NCBI RefSeq assembly: GCF_000025305.1
Contig: NC_013740.1
Coordinates: forward strand, 1,798,001 to 1,862,000
Length of the DNA: 64,000 nucleotides
Reading direction: 5' to 3'
Origin: Acidaminococcus fermentans DSM 20731
GTDB taxonomy: Bacteria > Bacillota > Negativicutes > Acidaminococcales > Acidaminococcaceae
The notes beneath the pieces are model-generated. The model was not told the origin of the DNA and did no database searches. It saw nothing but the letters and a program-made list of their open reading frames with translations. The position numbers were made by a program, and so were the translations under genes. Of the stretch, positions 33,553 to 41,790 are shown in pieces. How positions within the stretch are numbered: the stretch's first letter is position 1; each line of letters opens with the position of its first letter.

Positions 33553-34881
33553 TTAGAGAGTGGAAGTATCGTAGGCGCTTCCGTCGTCTTCATCCAGCAT
33601 GGGCTGGCTGTTGTCTTTCCGGGCCAGCTTCTTGGCTTCTTCGTCCCGTTTCCGGGCTTCCGCCAGAGCCGCCTCCGTTTCGTCGTCCGCCTTGTCTTCC
33701 CCGCTCTTGGCAGCGGGTTCCTGGGCGGCCGGTTTTTCTTCTGCCGGCTGGGTCATTTCCTCTTCCGATTCATCCAGGGCGACTCCCGTGTCCTTTTTGG
33801 GCTGGGGTGCTGCAGCCGGTTCCTTCTGGGCTTCCTGGGCCGGAACGGTTTCCGCAGCCGCTTCTTTGGTCACGGCAGAAGCGGGCTGGGCCACGGCAGG
33901 CGTGGTGTCCTGGGCGGAGCCATCCAGCTGCTGACCGGCTACGGCACTGCCGGCCAGGATCACTCCGTCCACACTGGTGTCTTCCGCAACCTGCACATAG
34001 GTGCTGGTCCCTGCCGGGATGGTCACGGAGGAGCCTTTCACGAAGGCGCCGCCCACAACGCCCACCGGTCCAAAGAGGATCATGCCCCCGATGGAAGCAC
34101 CGGCGGCACCGGCAGCGGTCTTGGCCTGCTGTTTGGCCAGGTCGCCCACCATCACAGGGACGGCGCCCCCGTTGACGGCCACCACATGGGAGAAGTCCAG
34201 ATCGATCCGGGCATCCCGCCCGAAGATCCGGGGCTGCACGATCTTTTTGATCTGGCCGTAGCCCTTGGCCCCTTTGGGCAGTACCAGGGCATCCCCCACA
34301 TACACATTGTCATCCACCACAAAGTCGATGGTATCTCCCTGCTGGTTGGTCTTGCTGTTGATATCCTCCATGAACTTCACCTTGATCAGGGAATCCTTGG
34401 GCAGCACTACCGTGCTGGAAGTCAGGCTGCCGTTGGGGAAAGCCGCCTTGGTGAGACGGGACAAACGGCTGGTAAAAGAATCCTTGGCATATTCCGTGCC
34501 GAAGATCTGGGTTTCCAGAGTCCCCAGACGGGTCTTGGCCGCATCGGTGGACATCCGGTCAGAGAACTGCCATTCGATGACGTTCATCATGGTGGCCATG
34601 GAAAGCTTCCCGCCCACCGGGGCTCCTTCCAGACGGCTGTACAGCTTGTCCACCCGGCTCATCACAGAACCGGAGCTTTTCTGTCCGTACATATCCGTTT
34701 CCATTTTGTCCACCCGGGAAACCAGGGATCCGGTCTGCACGGCGCCGTACAGGAAATTTTCCGCGGTTTCCAGTTTGCCGGCCACCGTATTGGTGGCGGC
34801 CATTTCCTCGGCAAAGGCCGGGACAAGGCAGGTCAGGCAAAGCAGGGCTGTCAAAAACAGGCTGATGATTTTTTTCTTCAA
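33553..34881 (-). CDS. Exported protein of unknown function with glycine-rich core and acidic tail
   Basis: A 442-residue secreted protein. The start is taken as TTG at 34881 (KKKIISLFL follows) because GGAGG lies 8 nt upstream; a GTG three codons earlier overlaps it. The signal peptide ends near AFAEE. Residues ~35-150 hold two similar blocks (ENFLYGAVQTGSLVSRVDKMETDMYG-type and VMSRVDKLYSRLEG; later RLGTLETQIFGTEY). The middle region (LPKDSLIKVKFMEDINSKTNQQGDTIDFVV in parts) is beta-rich, followed by a glycine-rich hydrophobic stretch (GAAGASIGGMILFGPVGVVGGAF). The last ~130 residues are an Ala/Pro/Glu-rich linker. I do not recognise a family. It lies next to lptD but is transcribed separately. 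Confidence 0.75.
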   Translation of the reverse strand: MKKKIISLFLTALLCLTCLVPAFAEEMAATNTVAGKLETAENFLYGAVQTGSLVSRVDKMETDMYGQKSSGSVMSRVDKLYSRLEGAPVGGKLSMATMMNVIEWQFSDRMSTDAAKTRLGTLETQIFGTEYAKDSFTSRLSRLTKAAFPNGSLTSSTVVLPKDSLIKVKFMEDINSKTNQQGDTIDFVVDDNVYVGDALVLPKGAKGYGQIKKIVQPRIFGRDARIDLDFSHVVAVNGGAVPVMVGDLAKQQAKTAAGAAGASIGGMILFGPVGVVGGAFVKGSSVTIPAGTSTYVQVAEDTSVDGVILAGSAVAGQQLDGSAQDTTPAVAQPASAVTKEAAAETVPAQEAQKEPAAAPQPKKDTGVALDESEEEMTQPAEEKPAAQEPAAKSGEDKADDETEAALAEARKRDEEAKKLARKDNSQPMLDEDDGSAYDTSTL

Positions 34882-34925
34882 TCCAGACACCTCCGTCAGG
34901 GTAATTTTCAGAAACGATCGGTTTT

Positions 34926-34931
34926 ATTGTA
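34926..34931 (-). promoter_or_regulatory. Extended -10 (TGTTACAAT) of the 33553-34881 gene
   Basis: TACAAT with an upstream TG on the minus strand, about 45 nt before the start codon. The -35 is weak. It lies between this gene and the stop of the YbjX-family gene. Confidence 0.4.
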
Positions 34932-34938
34932 ACATAAA

Positions 34939-35847
34939 TCAGACTACGGCGAAAGGCTTCAGTTTCTCCGCCATCTCCCCTCGCATTTTGTCCATCAGTT
35001 CGTACCGGCGCCGGTGGTTGGCCCGTTTGGAGGGTTTCAGTTCCGACAGGTCCCGGCGCTTTTCCTCCAGGGGGATTTTGTAGAACCGGGGATCCGCCGT
35101 GGGTTCGCCTCCGCATTCTCCCCAGAAATCCCCAAAATTGGTCTTCAGCTTCCGGTCCATGCGCACATGGTTCATGGCGTAGTATCCTTCATTGGTCACC
35201 GCATAAATGGCTTCACAGCCCATCAAATCCGCCAGGGTCCGGAGCCCGTAGAAGATCAGGTTCTTGGTCCGGTAGCCGAAGAACTTCTTGGTCATGGCCT
35301 TTACTGCATCATTCCCCAGGCTGGTGCCCTGGAGAGCCCCCACCCAGAAGCAGGTCTTCCCGGTTTCCGGGGAGGGTCCCAGCCAGAACATGATCTGGTA
35401 AAAATCCAGGTCCCCCCAGTGGAGCACCAGGGACAGGCACCCTTCCTTCCGCTGGCCCGGATGGAACAGCAGGTCCAGGGTCAGGGGCTTTTCCTGGAAT
35501 TCATCGGTCCACAGGTTCACCCGTCCGTGACGGACATAGATCTGCCGGAGGAATTCCGGCGTCATCTTCTGCTGGAGGGCCGCCACATGGTCCCGGATCA
35601 GCTTTGTCCGCTGCTCCCAGTCTGCTCCCTTGTAAAAGAAGGCCCGGGTGGCCTGTTCCAGCAGGCAGGGCATCCCCTGGAGCACCTCCCGGCGCAGGGG
35701 ATCCTCATGGAAGAACTGCTGGAGTCCCGCCATCTGGCCCTGATGCATCCGGCAGCGGACAAGATACACCCAGTAGCGCTTCCGTTCCTTCAGATGTTTG
35801 AGATTGTAGCAGGCCCGGCCTGCTCCCTTGATTTCCGCCCAATCCAT
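34939..35847 (-). CDS. VirK/YbjX (DUF535) family protein
   Basis: A 302-residue cytoplasmic protein. Recognisable DUF535 segments include LTLDLLFHPGQRKEGCLSLVL, IMFWLGPSPETG, FWVGALQGTSLGNDAVKAMTKKFFGYRTKNLIFYGLR (in parts) and MGCEAIYAVTNEGYYAMNHVR. VirK relatives affect envelope properties and virulence in enterobacteria, but no reaction is known. The start MDWAEIKG at 35847 follows AAGGAAGGAATC; the longer frame runs into a repeat element. Confidence 0.82.
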   Translation of the reverse strand: MDWAEIKGAGRACYNLKHLKERKRYWVYLVRCRMHQGQMAGLQQFFHEDPLRREVLQGMPCLLEQATRAFFYKGADWEQRTKLIRDHVAALQQKMTPEFLRQIYVRHGRVNLWTDEFQEKPLTLDLLFHPGQRKEGCLSLVLHWGDLDFYQIMFWLGPSPETGKTCFWVGALQGTSLGNDAVKAMTKKFFGYRTKNLIFYGLRTLADLMGCEAIYAVTNEGYYAMNHVRMDRKLKTNFGDFWGECGGEPTADPRFYKIPLEEKRRDLSELKPSKRANHRRRYELMDKMRGEMAEKLKPFAVV

Positions 35848-35876
35848 TGATGTGATTCCTTCCTTATGAAAACAGG

Positions 35877-35903
35877 GGCTGTTGCACAGGCAACAGCCCC
35901 TTT
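35877..35903. terminator. Terminator-like hairpin left of element C
   Basis: GGGGCTGTTGC pairs with GCAACAGCCCC around ACAG, followed by TTTGG on the plus strand; the minus strand has TGTTTTC. It sits upstream of the YbjX-family gene. Confidence 0.6.
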
Positions 35904-36049
35904 GGTCGCGGGTCTCGAGTCGCGGGCTTGTTGGTACAGACCGAAGATCCAGTTTTGCAGATTCCAGCCGATTTTGTCTTATCATCCTATAGAAAAAACA
36001 AGCGGCTTGAACCTCCTGGCTCGCGACCCGTGACTCGCGACCCGCGACC
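35904..36049. repeat. Heptamer-bracketed intergenic element, copy C (inverted)
   Basis: Left 7-mers are GTCGCGG, GTCTCGA, GTCGCGG, GCTTG; right 7-mers on the minus strand are GTCGCGG, GTCGCGA, GTCACGG, GTCGCGA, GCCAGGA. The core is the reverse complement of that in copies A and B (minus-strand AAGCCGCTTG, ATAGGATGATAAGA, GGAATCTGCAAAACTGG, ACCAACAAG). Hairpins abut both edges. Confidence 0.8.
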
Positions 36050-36083
36050 CGGGTGTGTGAACGTCTTTCACACACCCTTTTAT
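36050..36083. terminator. Terminator hairpin at the end of the 36080 gene
   Basis: GGGTGTGTGAA pairs with TTCACACACCC around CGTCT or so, with CTTTTATTTG on the plus strand. It overlaps the stop of the minus-strand gene and abuts element C. Confidence 0.6.
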
Positions 36084-36718
36084 TTGTTATTCTTAATAAC
36101 CTTCTTCAGTTCTCTCCGGCAGAACAGGCCGAATTCGTGGTGCGGCCAGTCGGACCGGGGATTGATGGCGCCCGATTCCATTTCACGGCCATAGCTCCAG
36201 TGGTCCAGTTTGAACTTGTGGTTCAGCATGTTCACCGTAGCGAAACGGCCCCGGTAATCCAGGATGGTCATGGGTTCCCGGCGGAAGTTGTCTTCCGTCA
36301 CATCGAACTTGTCCACGGCCATGACGATGACCACATCGGCCCCGCTGGCTTTGGCTACCGCTTCCAGCCCGGCCTGGGTGAACAGGTTGTCCTGTTCCTG
36401 GAGAGCCACTTTCCGGACAATGTCGGAATCCACCATATCATATTCCGGATACTGGAAGGCCTTGGCGATTTCGTTGCTGAACACGATGGGTTTCATCCCT
36501 TCGTTGTCTTCCACTTTTTCCCCGATCATCAAGGGCACCACAGCCAATTTCAGGGATTTCACCTGGGGCTGGGCAGCAGGGGTCTGCTGCTGGGTGGTGG
36601 TTTCCGCCGGTTTGGACGGAGTGAAGGTAAAGGTACCGGCTTCCGCCTGCCGGAATACAGGCAGGGTCAGTGCGGCGCTGAATGCCACAGCAGACAGGGT
36701 TTGCCAGATTTTTTTCAT
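36080..36718 (-). CDS. Exported protein of unknown function
   Basis: A 212-residue product with a signal peptide (1-27, ending RQAEA), a Gln/Pro/Thr-rich linker (to about residue 50), then a compact domain. That domain (KLAVVPLMIGEKVED, IAKAFQYPEYDMVDSD, SGADVVIVMAVDKFDVTED, ILDYRGRFATVNMLNHKF) resembles the alpha/beta fold of small periplasmic proteins related to CsgG/GNA1162-type nucleotide-binding-like folds. That likeness is only by eye. AGGAGGT precedes the ATG. It lies near SH3-domain envelope proteins. Confidence 0.7.
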   Translation of the reverse strand: MKKIWQTLSAVAFSAALTLPVFRQAEAGTFTFTPSKPAETTTQQQTPAAQPQVKSLKLAVVPLMIGEKVEDNEGMKPIVFSNEIAKAFQYPEYDMVDSDIVRKVALQEQDNLFTQAGLEAVAKASGADVVIVMAVDKFDVTEDNFRREPMTILDYRGRFATVNMLNHKFKLDHWSYGREMESGAINPRSDWPHHEFGLFCRRELKKVIKNNK

Positions 36719-36782
36719 AGTGTAACCTCCTAGTTGTCATTTCTCCTATTTTATCACATTCCGAAGGCTGTTGGCCAGAAGC

Positions 36783-37307
36783 TTACAGTTCCTCACAGTA
36801 GGCAGAAGCCACCCAGCCGATGTCTCCGTTTTCCCGCTGAACCTTGGTCCAGTGGAGGCCGCCTCCATCCGCTGCATCCAGGATGGTGACGATTTCCCCT
36901 TTGGTGAAGTAATCCAGCACATCCCCGTTCTGGTTGGGGTCGCTGCGCATCCGGACTTCCGTTCCGGTGATCCGGCCCTTCCGGTCCTCCAGACGGGCCA
37001 CCGAAGGGATCAGGGACCCTTCCGGCACCCGGCAGTATTCCCCGGCCACCCAGCCCAGGGTGCCGTCCTTCCGGCTCACTTCGTACCATTTCCGTCCTTC
37101 GTTCACGTTGCTCTTCAGGACTTCCACCTTTTCACCGTTTTCAAAATAGCCCAGGATCTCCGTATCCGTCCCGGCGCCTTTCCGCATCCGCACTTCCGTA
37201 CCGATGATGGTGCCGGCGGCCGATGCCTCCACTTTCCGTTCCATGGGGAAAGTCAGACCCAGCAGACAGCACAGTGCAGCAAGAATCCGTCCCAGTTTTT
37301 TCATCAT
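36783..37307 (-). CDS. Exported protein with two bacterial SH3 domains
   Basis: A 174-residue protein with a signal peptide and two SH3_3 domains of ~60 residues. The first is GTEVRMRKGAGTDTEILGYF...WYEVSRKDGTLGWVAGEYC; the second is GTEVRMRSDPNQNGDVLDYF...WTKVQRENGDIGWVASAYC. Bacterial SH3 domains usually bind peptidoglycan. The start MMKKLG at 37307 follows AGGAGG. It is closely related to the SH3 repeats at the end of the next gene upstream, suggesting duplication. Confidence 0.82.
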   Translation of the reverse strand: MMKKLGRILAALCCLLGLTFPMERKVEASAAGTIIGTEVRMRKGAGTDTEILGYFENGEKVEVLKSNVNEGRKWYEVSRKDGTLGWVAGEYCRVPEGSLIPSVARLEDRKGRITGTEVRMRSDPNQNGDVLDYFTKGEIVTILDAADGGGLHWTKVQRENGDIGWVASAYCEEL

Positions 37308-37379
37308 GGTCTGCCTCCTCTCCTTTTGTTGCAATCATTGTATCACGAACGCCGTTTCCCTGCCAGAGGGAACCGGAGC

Positions 37380-39212
37380 TCAGTTCTCCGCACAGAAATC
37401 CGCGGACACCCAGCCCACAGAACCATCGCTCCGCTGGACCTTCAGCCACCGCTGGCCGCCGCTGGTCACATCATCCAGGATAGTGACCGTCTCCCCGTTG
37501 TCAAAATACCCAAGCACATCACTGTCCGTGCTGTAGCTGGCCCGCATCCGCACATCGGTACCGGTGATGGTTCCCGTGGGGCTGCTGGAAGAGTCACCGT
37601 TGCCCAGGCTGCAGTAATCGGCAGCCACATAGCCGGTGGAGCCGTCACTGCGGGAGACCTTGTACCATGTCATGCCGTCCGCCCGGGTGCTGCCCAGGAC
37701 TTCCACCGATTCGCCCTGGCTGAACACGCCGATGACGCCGCTGTCCAGGCCGGCGCCGTCCCGCATCCGCACGTCGCTGCCGGTGATCACCCCGGCTCCG
37801 CTTACGTCCGTATCCAGGGCTGCCGCCGCGGCTCTGGCGGCTTCCGCCTGCCGCTGTGCTTCCGCCTGGCGTTCCGCTTCTGCCTCGGCTTCGGCCTGCC
37901 GGCGGGCTTCTTCTGCCGCCCGTTCTTCCGCTTCCCGGCGGGCTTTTTCTTCCGCCGCCCGTTTTTCAGCGGCTTCCTTGATGGCCACCAGTTCCTTCAT
38001 CCGTGCTTCTTCCCGGGCTGCTTCTTCCCGGGCTTCCTGAGCCTGGATGGCCGCCACCTTTTCCTTCACGGTCATGGGACGGGCCGGAGCCTGTTCCTTA
38101 ACCCCTTCCAGTTTGGTTTCCGGCACCGCCGGTTTGGCAGTAGCGGTCTTTCCGGCTGCTTTCACCCCTTTGGCCACGGTCAGGCTGCCGGCTGCTGCTT
38201 CCGCAGCTCTCTTTTTCTCTGCCTTCCGGGCTTTGGCTGCTTGGGCCGCTTCTTTCCGGGCTTCTTCTTCCGCCCGGGCTTTGGCTTCTGCCCGGGCTTT
38301 GGCTCTGGCTTCCGCTCTGGCCTGGGCTTCTGCTTTGGCCTGGGCCTCCAGACGGGCCTGTTCTTCCGCCTTGGCTTTGGCGGCTTTTTCTGCTTTTGCT
38401 CTGGCCTTGGCGTCCGCTTTGGCTTTGGCTTCGTCCTGAGCTTTTTCTTTGGCTGCCAGACGAGCCCGGATCCGGGCCAGGCCCTGGCCGGTGCTTTCCC
38501 CGGTGCCGGCTGCGGTTTCCGCCGGTCTGGACCCTCCGCTTACCGCCGTTCCCTGGCTGGAAGCATTTTCCGTTTCCGCCGGTGCGGCACTGCTGTGGTC
38601 GATGGGAGCTTCGGTCACATTGCCCTCTTCATCCATGCCCGCCGCCGACAGGTTGATTTCGATTTCTCCCTCGCTTTTGTCCAGTACGGCTCCTGCATGG
38701 TACACCCCGATCAAGCTGCCGTCCCGGTCCACATAATAGGTATCCGGAAGGGTCTGGAGTTTGGCCGGGTCCACATCATACAGATACTGGAGCCCGTTCT
38801 GGGCCAGTCCTGCCAGCTGGTCTTTGGTATAGTAGTAGCTGAGAGGCCGCAGTTCCCCGGTCTTCCGGTCAAAGGTCATACCGACGCTTTCTTCCACGCC
38901 CATGTTGGGGGTCATCACCAGGGTGAAGCTGACCAGATCCTCGTCGGATCTGTGGACATCGTAATGGACCTTGCCGCCCCCCAGGGTGGAGGCTTCGCTG
39001 ACGAAAGAAGCCACCTGGCTGCTGAGAGCCCGGTTGATTTTGTCATCCGCCGACCGGCTGCCGCCGCTGACCTGAGGACATTCCACCGTTACTTTATTTT
39101 CCGTACGGCTCAGCGTCTTTACGGAGACACTGGCCTCCGCCGTCCAGACCGGAACTGTGGTGGCCCCCAGGACCAGACAGCTCATCAGGACAGCACAAGT
39201 TTTTTTCAGCAT
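37380..39212 (-). CDS. Large exported protein: RsiV/DUF3298-like domain, TolA-like helices, two SH3 domains
   Basis: A 610-residue protein. The signal peptide ends near EAS (residue 27). Residues ~30-190 resemble the DUF3298/RsiV fold (DDKINRALSSQVASFV, FTLVMTPNMGVEESVGMTFDRKTGE in parts, YVDRDGSLIGVY). Residues 244-342 and 383-466 are unbroken Ala/Lys/Glu/Arg-rich helices like TolA domain II, split by a Pro/Lys linker. SH3_3 domains occupy about 474-534 and 547-608 and end in SADYC/SADFC-like motifs. The layout suggests a periplasm-spanning protein that binds peptidoglycan. The start ATG at 39212 has a modest ribosome-binding site (GCAGG). Confidence 0.8.
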   Translation of the reverse strand: MLKKTCAVLMSCLVLGATTVPVWTAEASVSVKTLSRTENKVTVECPQVSGGSRSADDKINRALSSQVASFVSEASTLGGGKVHYDVHRSDEDLVSFTLVMTPNMGVEESVGMTFDRKTGELRPLSYYYTKDQLAGLAQNGLQYLYDVDPAKLQTLPDTYYVDRDGSLIGVYHAGAVLDKSEGEIEINLSAAGMDEEGNVTEAPIDHSSAAPAETENASSQGTAVSGGSRPAETAAGTGESTGQGLARIRARLAAKEKAQDEAKAKADAKARAKAEKAAKAKAEEQARLEAQAKAEAQARAEARAKARAEAKARAEEEARKEAAQAAKARKAEKKRAAEAAAGSLTVAKGVKAAGKTATAKPAVPETKLEGVKEQAPARPMTVKEKVAAIQAQEAREEAAREEARMKELVAIKEAAEKRAAEEKARREAEERAAEEARRQAEAEAEAERQAEAQRQAEAARAAAAALDTDVSGAGVITGSDVRMRDGAGLDSGVIGVFSQGESVEVLGSTRADGMTWYKVSRSDGSTGYVAADYCSLGNGDSSSSPTGTITGTDVRMRASYSTDSDVLGYFDNGETVTILDDVTSGGQRWLKVQRSDGSVGWVSADFCAEN

Positions 39213-39273
39213 TGATCATGCCTGCTTTCTAAAGATATTCTTTCCCCATCATCTCATGATGTACAATAGTATT

Positions 39274-39302
39274 AGTGTACTGTATCGGGGAGGGAAAATC
39301 AA
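39274..39302 (-). promoter_or_regulatory. Promoter of the TolA-like SH3 protein gene
   Basis: On the minus strand TTGATT (39297-39302), a 17-bp spacer and TACACT (39274-39279), about 60 nt before the start. A palindrome-like GTACAATAGTATTAGTGTAC (39261-39280) overlaps the -10. Confidence 0.6.
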
Positions 39303-39943
39303 GGCTGGCCCGGATCCACGGCACATTCTTCAAAGAAAGTTTTCTCTTCTTCCAAATTCACCGGACGGCTGAGGGTTTCCGTGAGCCAGGCTTCCGCTTC
39401 CCCCTTCCGGTTCCGGGGCATCACCAGGTGGATTTTGGCCCGGTTGGCGTATTCCACGTCCCCCACGGTGAACAGGGGCTGCTGGTACAGCTGGTTCAGC
39501 ACCCGTCCCACATCGTCCAGGGACCAGACAAAGGAATAGTCCCCCATGGGCACCCTTTCCGCCAGCCCTGCTTCGTCCACCGCCTGGGCCACACATTTCC
39601 CGTAGGTACGGGTAAGGCCCCCGGCCCCCAGCTTGATGCCTCCGAAATACCGGGTCACCACCGCCGCCGTGTTGTACAGGTCCTTCCGGCGGAGCACTTC
39701 CAGCATGGGCGACCCGGCAGTACCACTGGGCTCCCCGTCATCGTTGGACCGTTCCACCCGGTTGTCCGGCCCCACAATGTAGGCCGAGCAGTTGTGGGTG
39801 GCATCCCAGTATTTTTTCTTCATGGCCCGGACAAATTCCTGGGCCTCTCCTTCCGTTTCCACCCGGGCCAGGGTACACAGGAACCGGGATTTTTCCACCA
39901 CCAGCTCACTGGCCACAGGCCGGGCGATCACATATTTTCCCAT
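39299..39943 (-). CDS. yigZ: YigZ/IMPACT family protein (UPF0029)
   Basis: A 214-residue protein. The N-terminal UPF0029 domain has SRFLCTLARVETEGEAQEFV, KYWDATHNCSAYIVG, SNDDGEPSGTAGSPMLEVL and TRYFGGIKLGAGGLTRTYG. A DUF1949-type C-terminal domain follows. The family is widespread and may act on translation or nucleic acids, but the bacterial role is unsettled. The start MGKYVIARPV at 39943 has AAAGGA 11 nt upstream. Confidence 0.9.
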   Translation of the reverse strand: MGKYVIARPVASELVVEKSRFLCTLARVETEGEAQEFVRAMKKKYWDATHNCSAYIVGPDNRVERSNDDGEPSGTAGSPMLEVLRRKDLYNTAAVVTRYFGGIKLGAGGLTRTYGKCVAQAVDEAGLAERVPMGDYSFVWSLDDVGRVLNQLYQQPLFTVGDVEYANRAKIHLVMPRNRKGEAEAWLTETLSRPVNLEEEKTFFEECAVDPGQP

Positions 39944-40020
39944 AGGGGCTATCGTCCTTTCTCCATTGTGTATCACAAGGGATATTATACCATAAGAAAC
40001 TCTGTCAGCGTCCGGGAGAA

Positions 40021-40137
40021 ACTGTGAGGTTCATCGTTCACCGTTGGTCGTTTTGGTGTCGGAACCTCGTGCATCTGGCGGGGCGCCGGGCCTGCGCCCC
40101 CTACGGCATCGCAATGGGTCATTGGGTTTTCATCGTC
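40021..40137. repeat. Mosaic repeat, left part, interrupted by the IS element
   Basis: It opens with 7-mers GTTCATC, GTTCACC, GTTGGTC, GTTTTGG, then the GC-rich arm GGCGGGGCGCCGGGCCTGCG, then the module GCATCGCAATGGGTCATTGG...TTTTCATCGTC. Its continuation (CGTGCTCTTCACTCTGCACT) resumes at 41967 after the IS. Confidence 0.72.
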
Positions 40138-40309
40138 TATACTGTACCCATAAGTGTGGACACTTTTTAAGAGTAGCACCTGCCCACAAAATTGGACAGG
40201 CTACAATTTGAATCCTTTAAAATTGGCGTGCTCATTTTGGACCCAACCTATTGAACACAATCATATGCATGTGGTATCCTCAAATCCAATAAAGCCAAGG
40301 AGAATCCAC

Positions 40310-40714
40310 ATGAGCAGAAAACTTTTTACTGAGGAGCAGATTGCAGCGTTGCGCCAGAACCCTTATGTGTATAGCGTAAGCCGCTCTACCCTGGTCCTGA
40401 GGAAGTCCTTTAAAGAAATCTTTTACACCGAATACATGGAAGGAGTCTATCCCAAAGACATCTTCAAAAAATACGGCTTTGATCCTGCTGTACTGGGCGA
40501 AAGACGCATTGGCGGTGCTCTCCAGCATATCAAAGAGGAATATGCCAAATATGGCTGTTTCTATGAAGGCAGGAGACCCGCCGACAGGTCTGACACCGCC
40601 GCCAAGGTCAAGCCTGAAGATGACATTAAGGCCCTCAGATATGAAGTTGAATACTTGCGGCAGGAAGTGGAATATTTAAAAAAAATTTTCGCGATCAAGA
40701 ACACAAAAAGGTAG
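40310..40714 (+). CDS. IS3-family transposase OrfA (helix-turn-helix subunit)
   Basis: A 134-residue protein. It starts at MSRKLFTEEQ after AAGGAGAATCCAC. It holds a DNA-binding region (YPKDIFKKYGFDPAVLGERRIGGAL in parts) and a C-terminal leucine-zipper-like helix (DDIKALRYEVEYLRQEVEYLKK in parts). An A8 run (40678-40685) near the end is a likely -1 frameshift site leading into OrfB. Base composition is more AT-rich than neighbouring genes. Confidence 0.8.
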   Translation: MSRKLFTEEQIAALRQNPYVYSVSRSTLVLRKSFKEIFYTEYMEGVYPKDIFKKYGFDPAVLGERRIGGALQHIKEEYAKYGCFYEGRRPADRSDTAAKVKPEDDIKALRYEVEYLRQEVEYLKKIFAIKNTKR

Positions 40715-40725
40715 GTTCTCTGCTC

Positions 40726-41790
40726 ATGAACGATTCCTCTTGTATGTTCGAAATCATAGAAAAGACGGTAAGTACCAGCGAGAACAGACTTTCCATCAGC
40801 AGTTTATGCAAGATGGCAGGCGTGTCCCGAAGCGGTTATTATGCCTGGGTAAAGGCGGAAGCATTTCGGCAGGCCCAGCAAGAACAGGACCGCAAGGACT
40901 TTGAACTGATCCTTGCCGCTTACAAAAGACGGGGGTACAAGAAGGGCGCCCGCAGCATCTATATGGAGCTGCTCCACATGGATCCGCCCGTCATTATGAA
41001 TGTGAAGAAAATCCGTCGTCTGATGAAAAAGTTCCACCTGCTTTGCCCCATCAGGAAGGCGAATCCCTATCGGCAGCTGGCGAAAGCCCTGAAGACCAAT
41101 ACGGTGGCCGATAATCTGCTGCAGCGCCAGTTTGAGGACTATGGTCCTCGCATGGTACTGCTGACAGATATTACCTATCTTCCTTACAATGGGATTTTTG
41201 CTTATCTTTCCACCATACTGGATGCCTATACCAAGCAGATTCTGGCGTATGTCCTCAGCGATTCTTTGGAGGTGGATTTCGTGGTAGAAACGGTGAACAA
41301 CCTGATTCTGGCGTATGTCCTCAGCGATTCTTTGGAGGTGGATTTCGTGGTAGAAACGGTGAACAACCTGATTCGAGATCACGGCGTCTCACTGCATGCT
41401 GAAACCATCGTGCATTCTGACCAGGGTTGCCATTACACGAGTCACAGCTTCATCGATATCCTCCATGACAAGAATCTCAGACAATCCATGTCACGGCGGG
41501 GGAATTGCTGGGACAATGCGCCGCAGGAAAGCTTCTTCGGCCGTATGAAAGACCATGTGAAAAAGAAAATTGCAGCAGCAGTGAGCTTCGAGGAGGTGAA
41601 AGCCATCGTAGATGATTACATGGATTATTACAACAACGAGCGCTACCAGTGGGAACTGGCGAAACTGTCGCCAAACGAGTTCTACCAATTTGTAACAACA
41701 GGGGTTTATCCGCTCGATATTCCCAAGATGCCCGAGGTTCCTACATTGAAGCGGAGAGCCTGTGAGCTGGGGAACCAGCTCACCTCATAA
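40726..41790 (+). CDS. IS3-family transposase OrfB (DDE integrase) with internal duplication
   Basis: A 354-residue rve-type integrase. The first catalytic Asp is in LLTDITYLPYNG, the second in VHSDQGCHYTSHSF, and the Glu in PQESFFGRMKDH. An HTH_21 region precedes (YKRRGYKKGARSIYMEL). A 22-residue segment ILAYVLSDSLEVDFVVETVNNL in two perfect adjacent copies lies between the two Asp motifs, from a 66-bp tandem duplication (41239-41370). Known relatives have one copy, so this protein may not be active. The -1 frame is open back to the A8 run, fitting an OrfAB fusion. Confidence 0.85.
   Translation: MNDSSCMFEIIEKTVSTSENRLSISSLCKMAGVSRSGYYAWVKAEAFRQAQQEQDRKDFELILAAYKRRGYKKGARSIYMELLHMDPPVIMNVKKIRRLMKKFHLLCPIRKANPYRQLAKALKTNTVADNLLQRQFEDYGPRMVLLTDITYLPYNGIFAYLSTILDAYTKQILAYVLSDSLEVDFVVETVNNLILAYVLSDSLEVDFVVETVNNLIRDHGVSLHAETIVHSDQGCHYTSHSFIDILHDKNLRQSMSRRGNCWDNAPQESFFGRMKDHVKKKIAAAVSFEEVKAIVDDYMDYYNNERYQWELAKLSPNEFYQFVTTGVYPLDIPKMPEVPTLKRRACELGNQLTS
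41239..41370 (+). repeat. 66-bp perfect tandem duplication inside the transposase gene
   Basis: Unit 1 spans 41239-41304 and unit 2 spans 41305-41370, identical base for base and in frame. ATTC is found at both unit starts and again just after unit 2, as expected for slippage. Confidence 0.95.

Noticed and set aside
35848-36075. N-terminal extension of the YbjX-family protein
   Set aside because: The extra codons translate heptamer element C and a hairpin; a proper start with ribosome-binding site lies at 35847.
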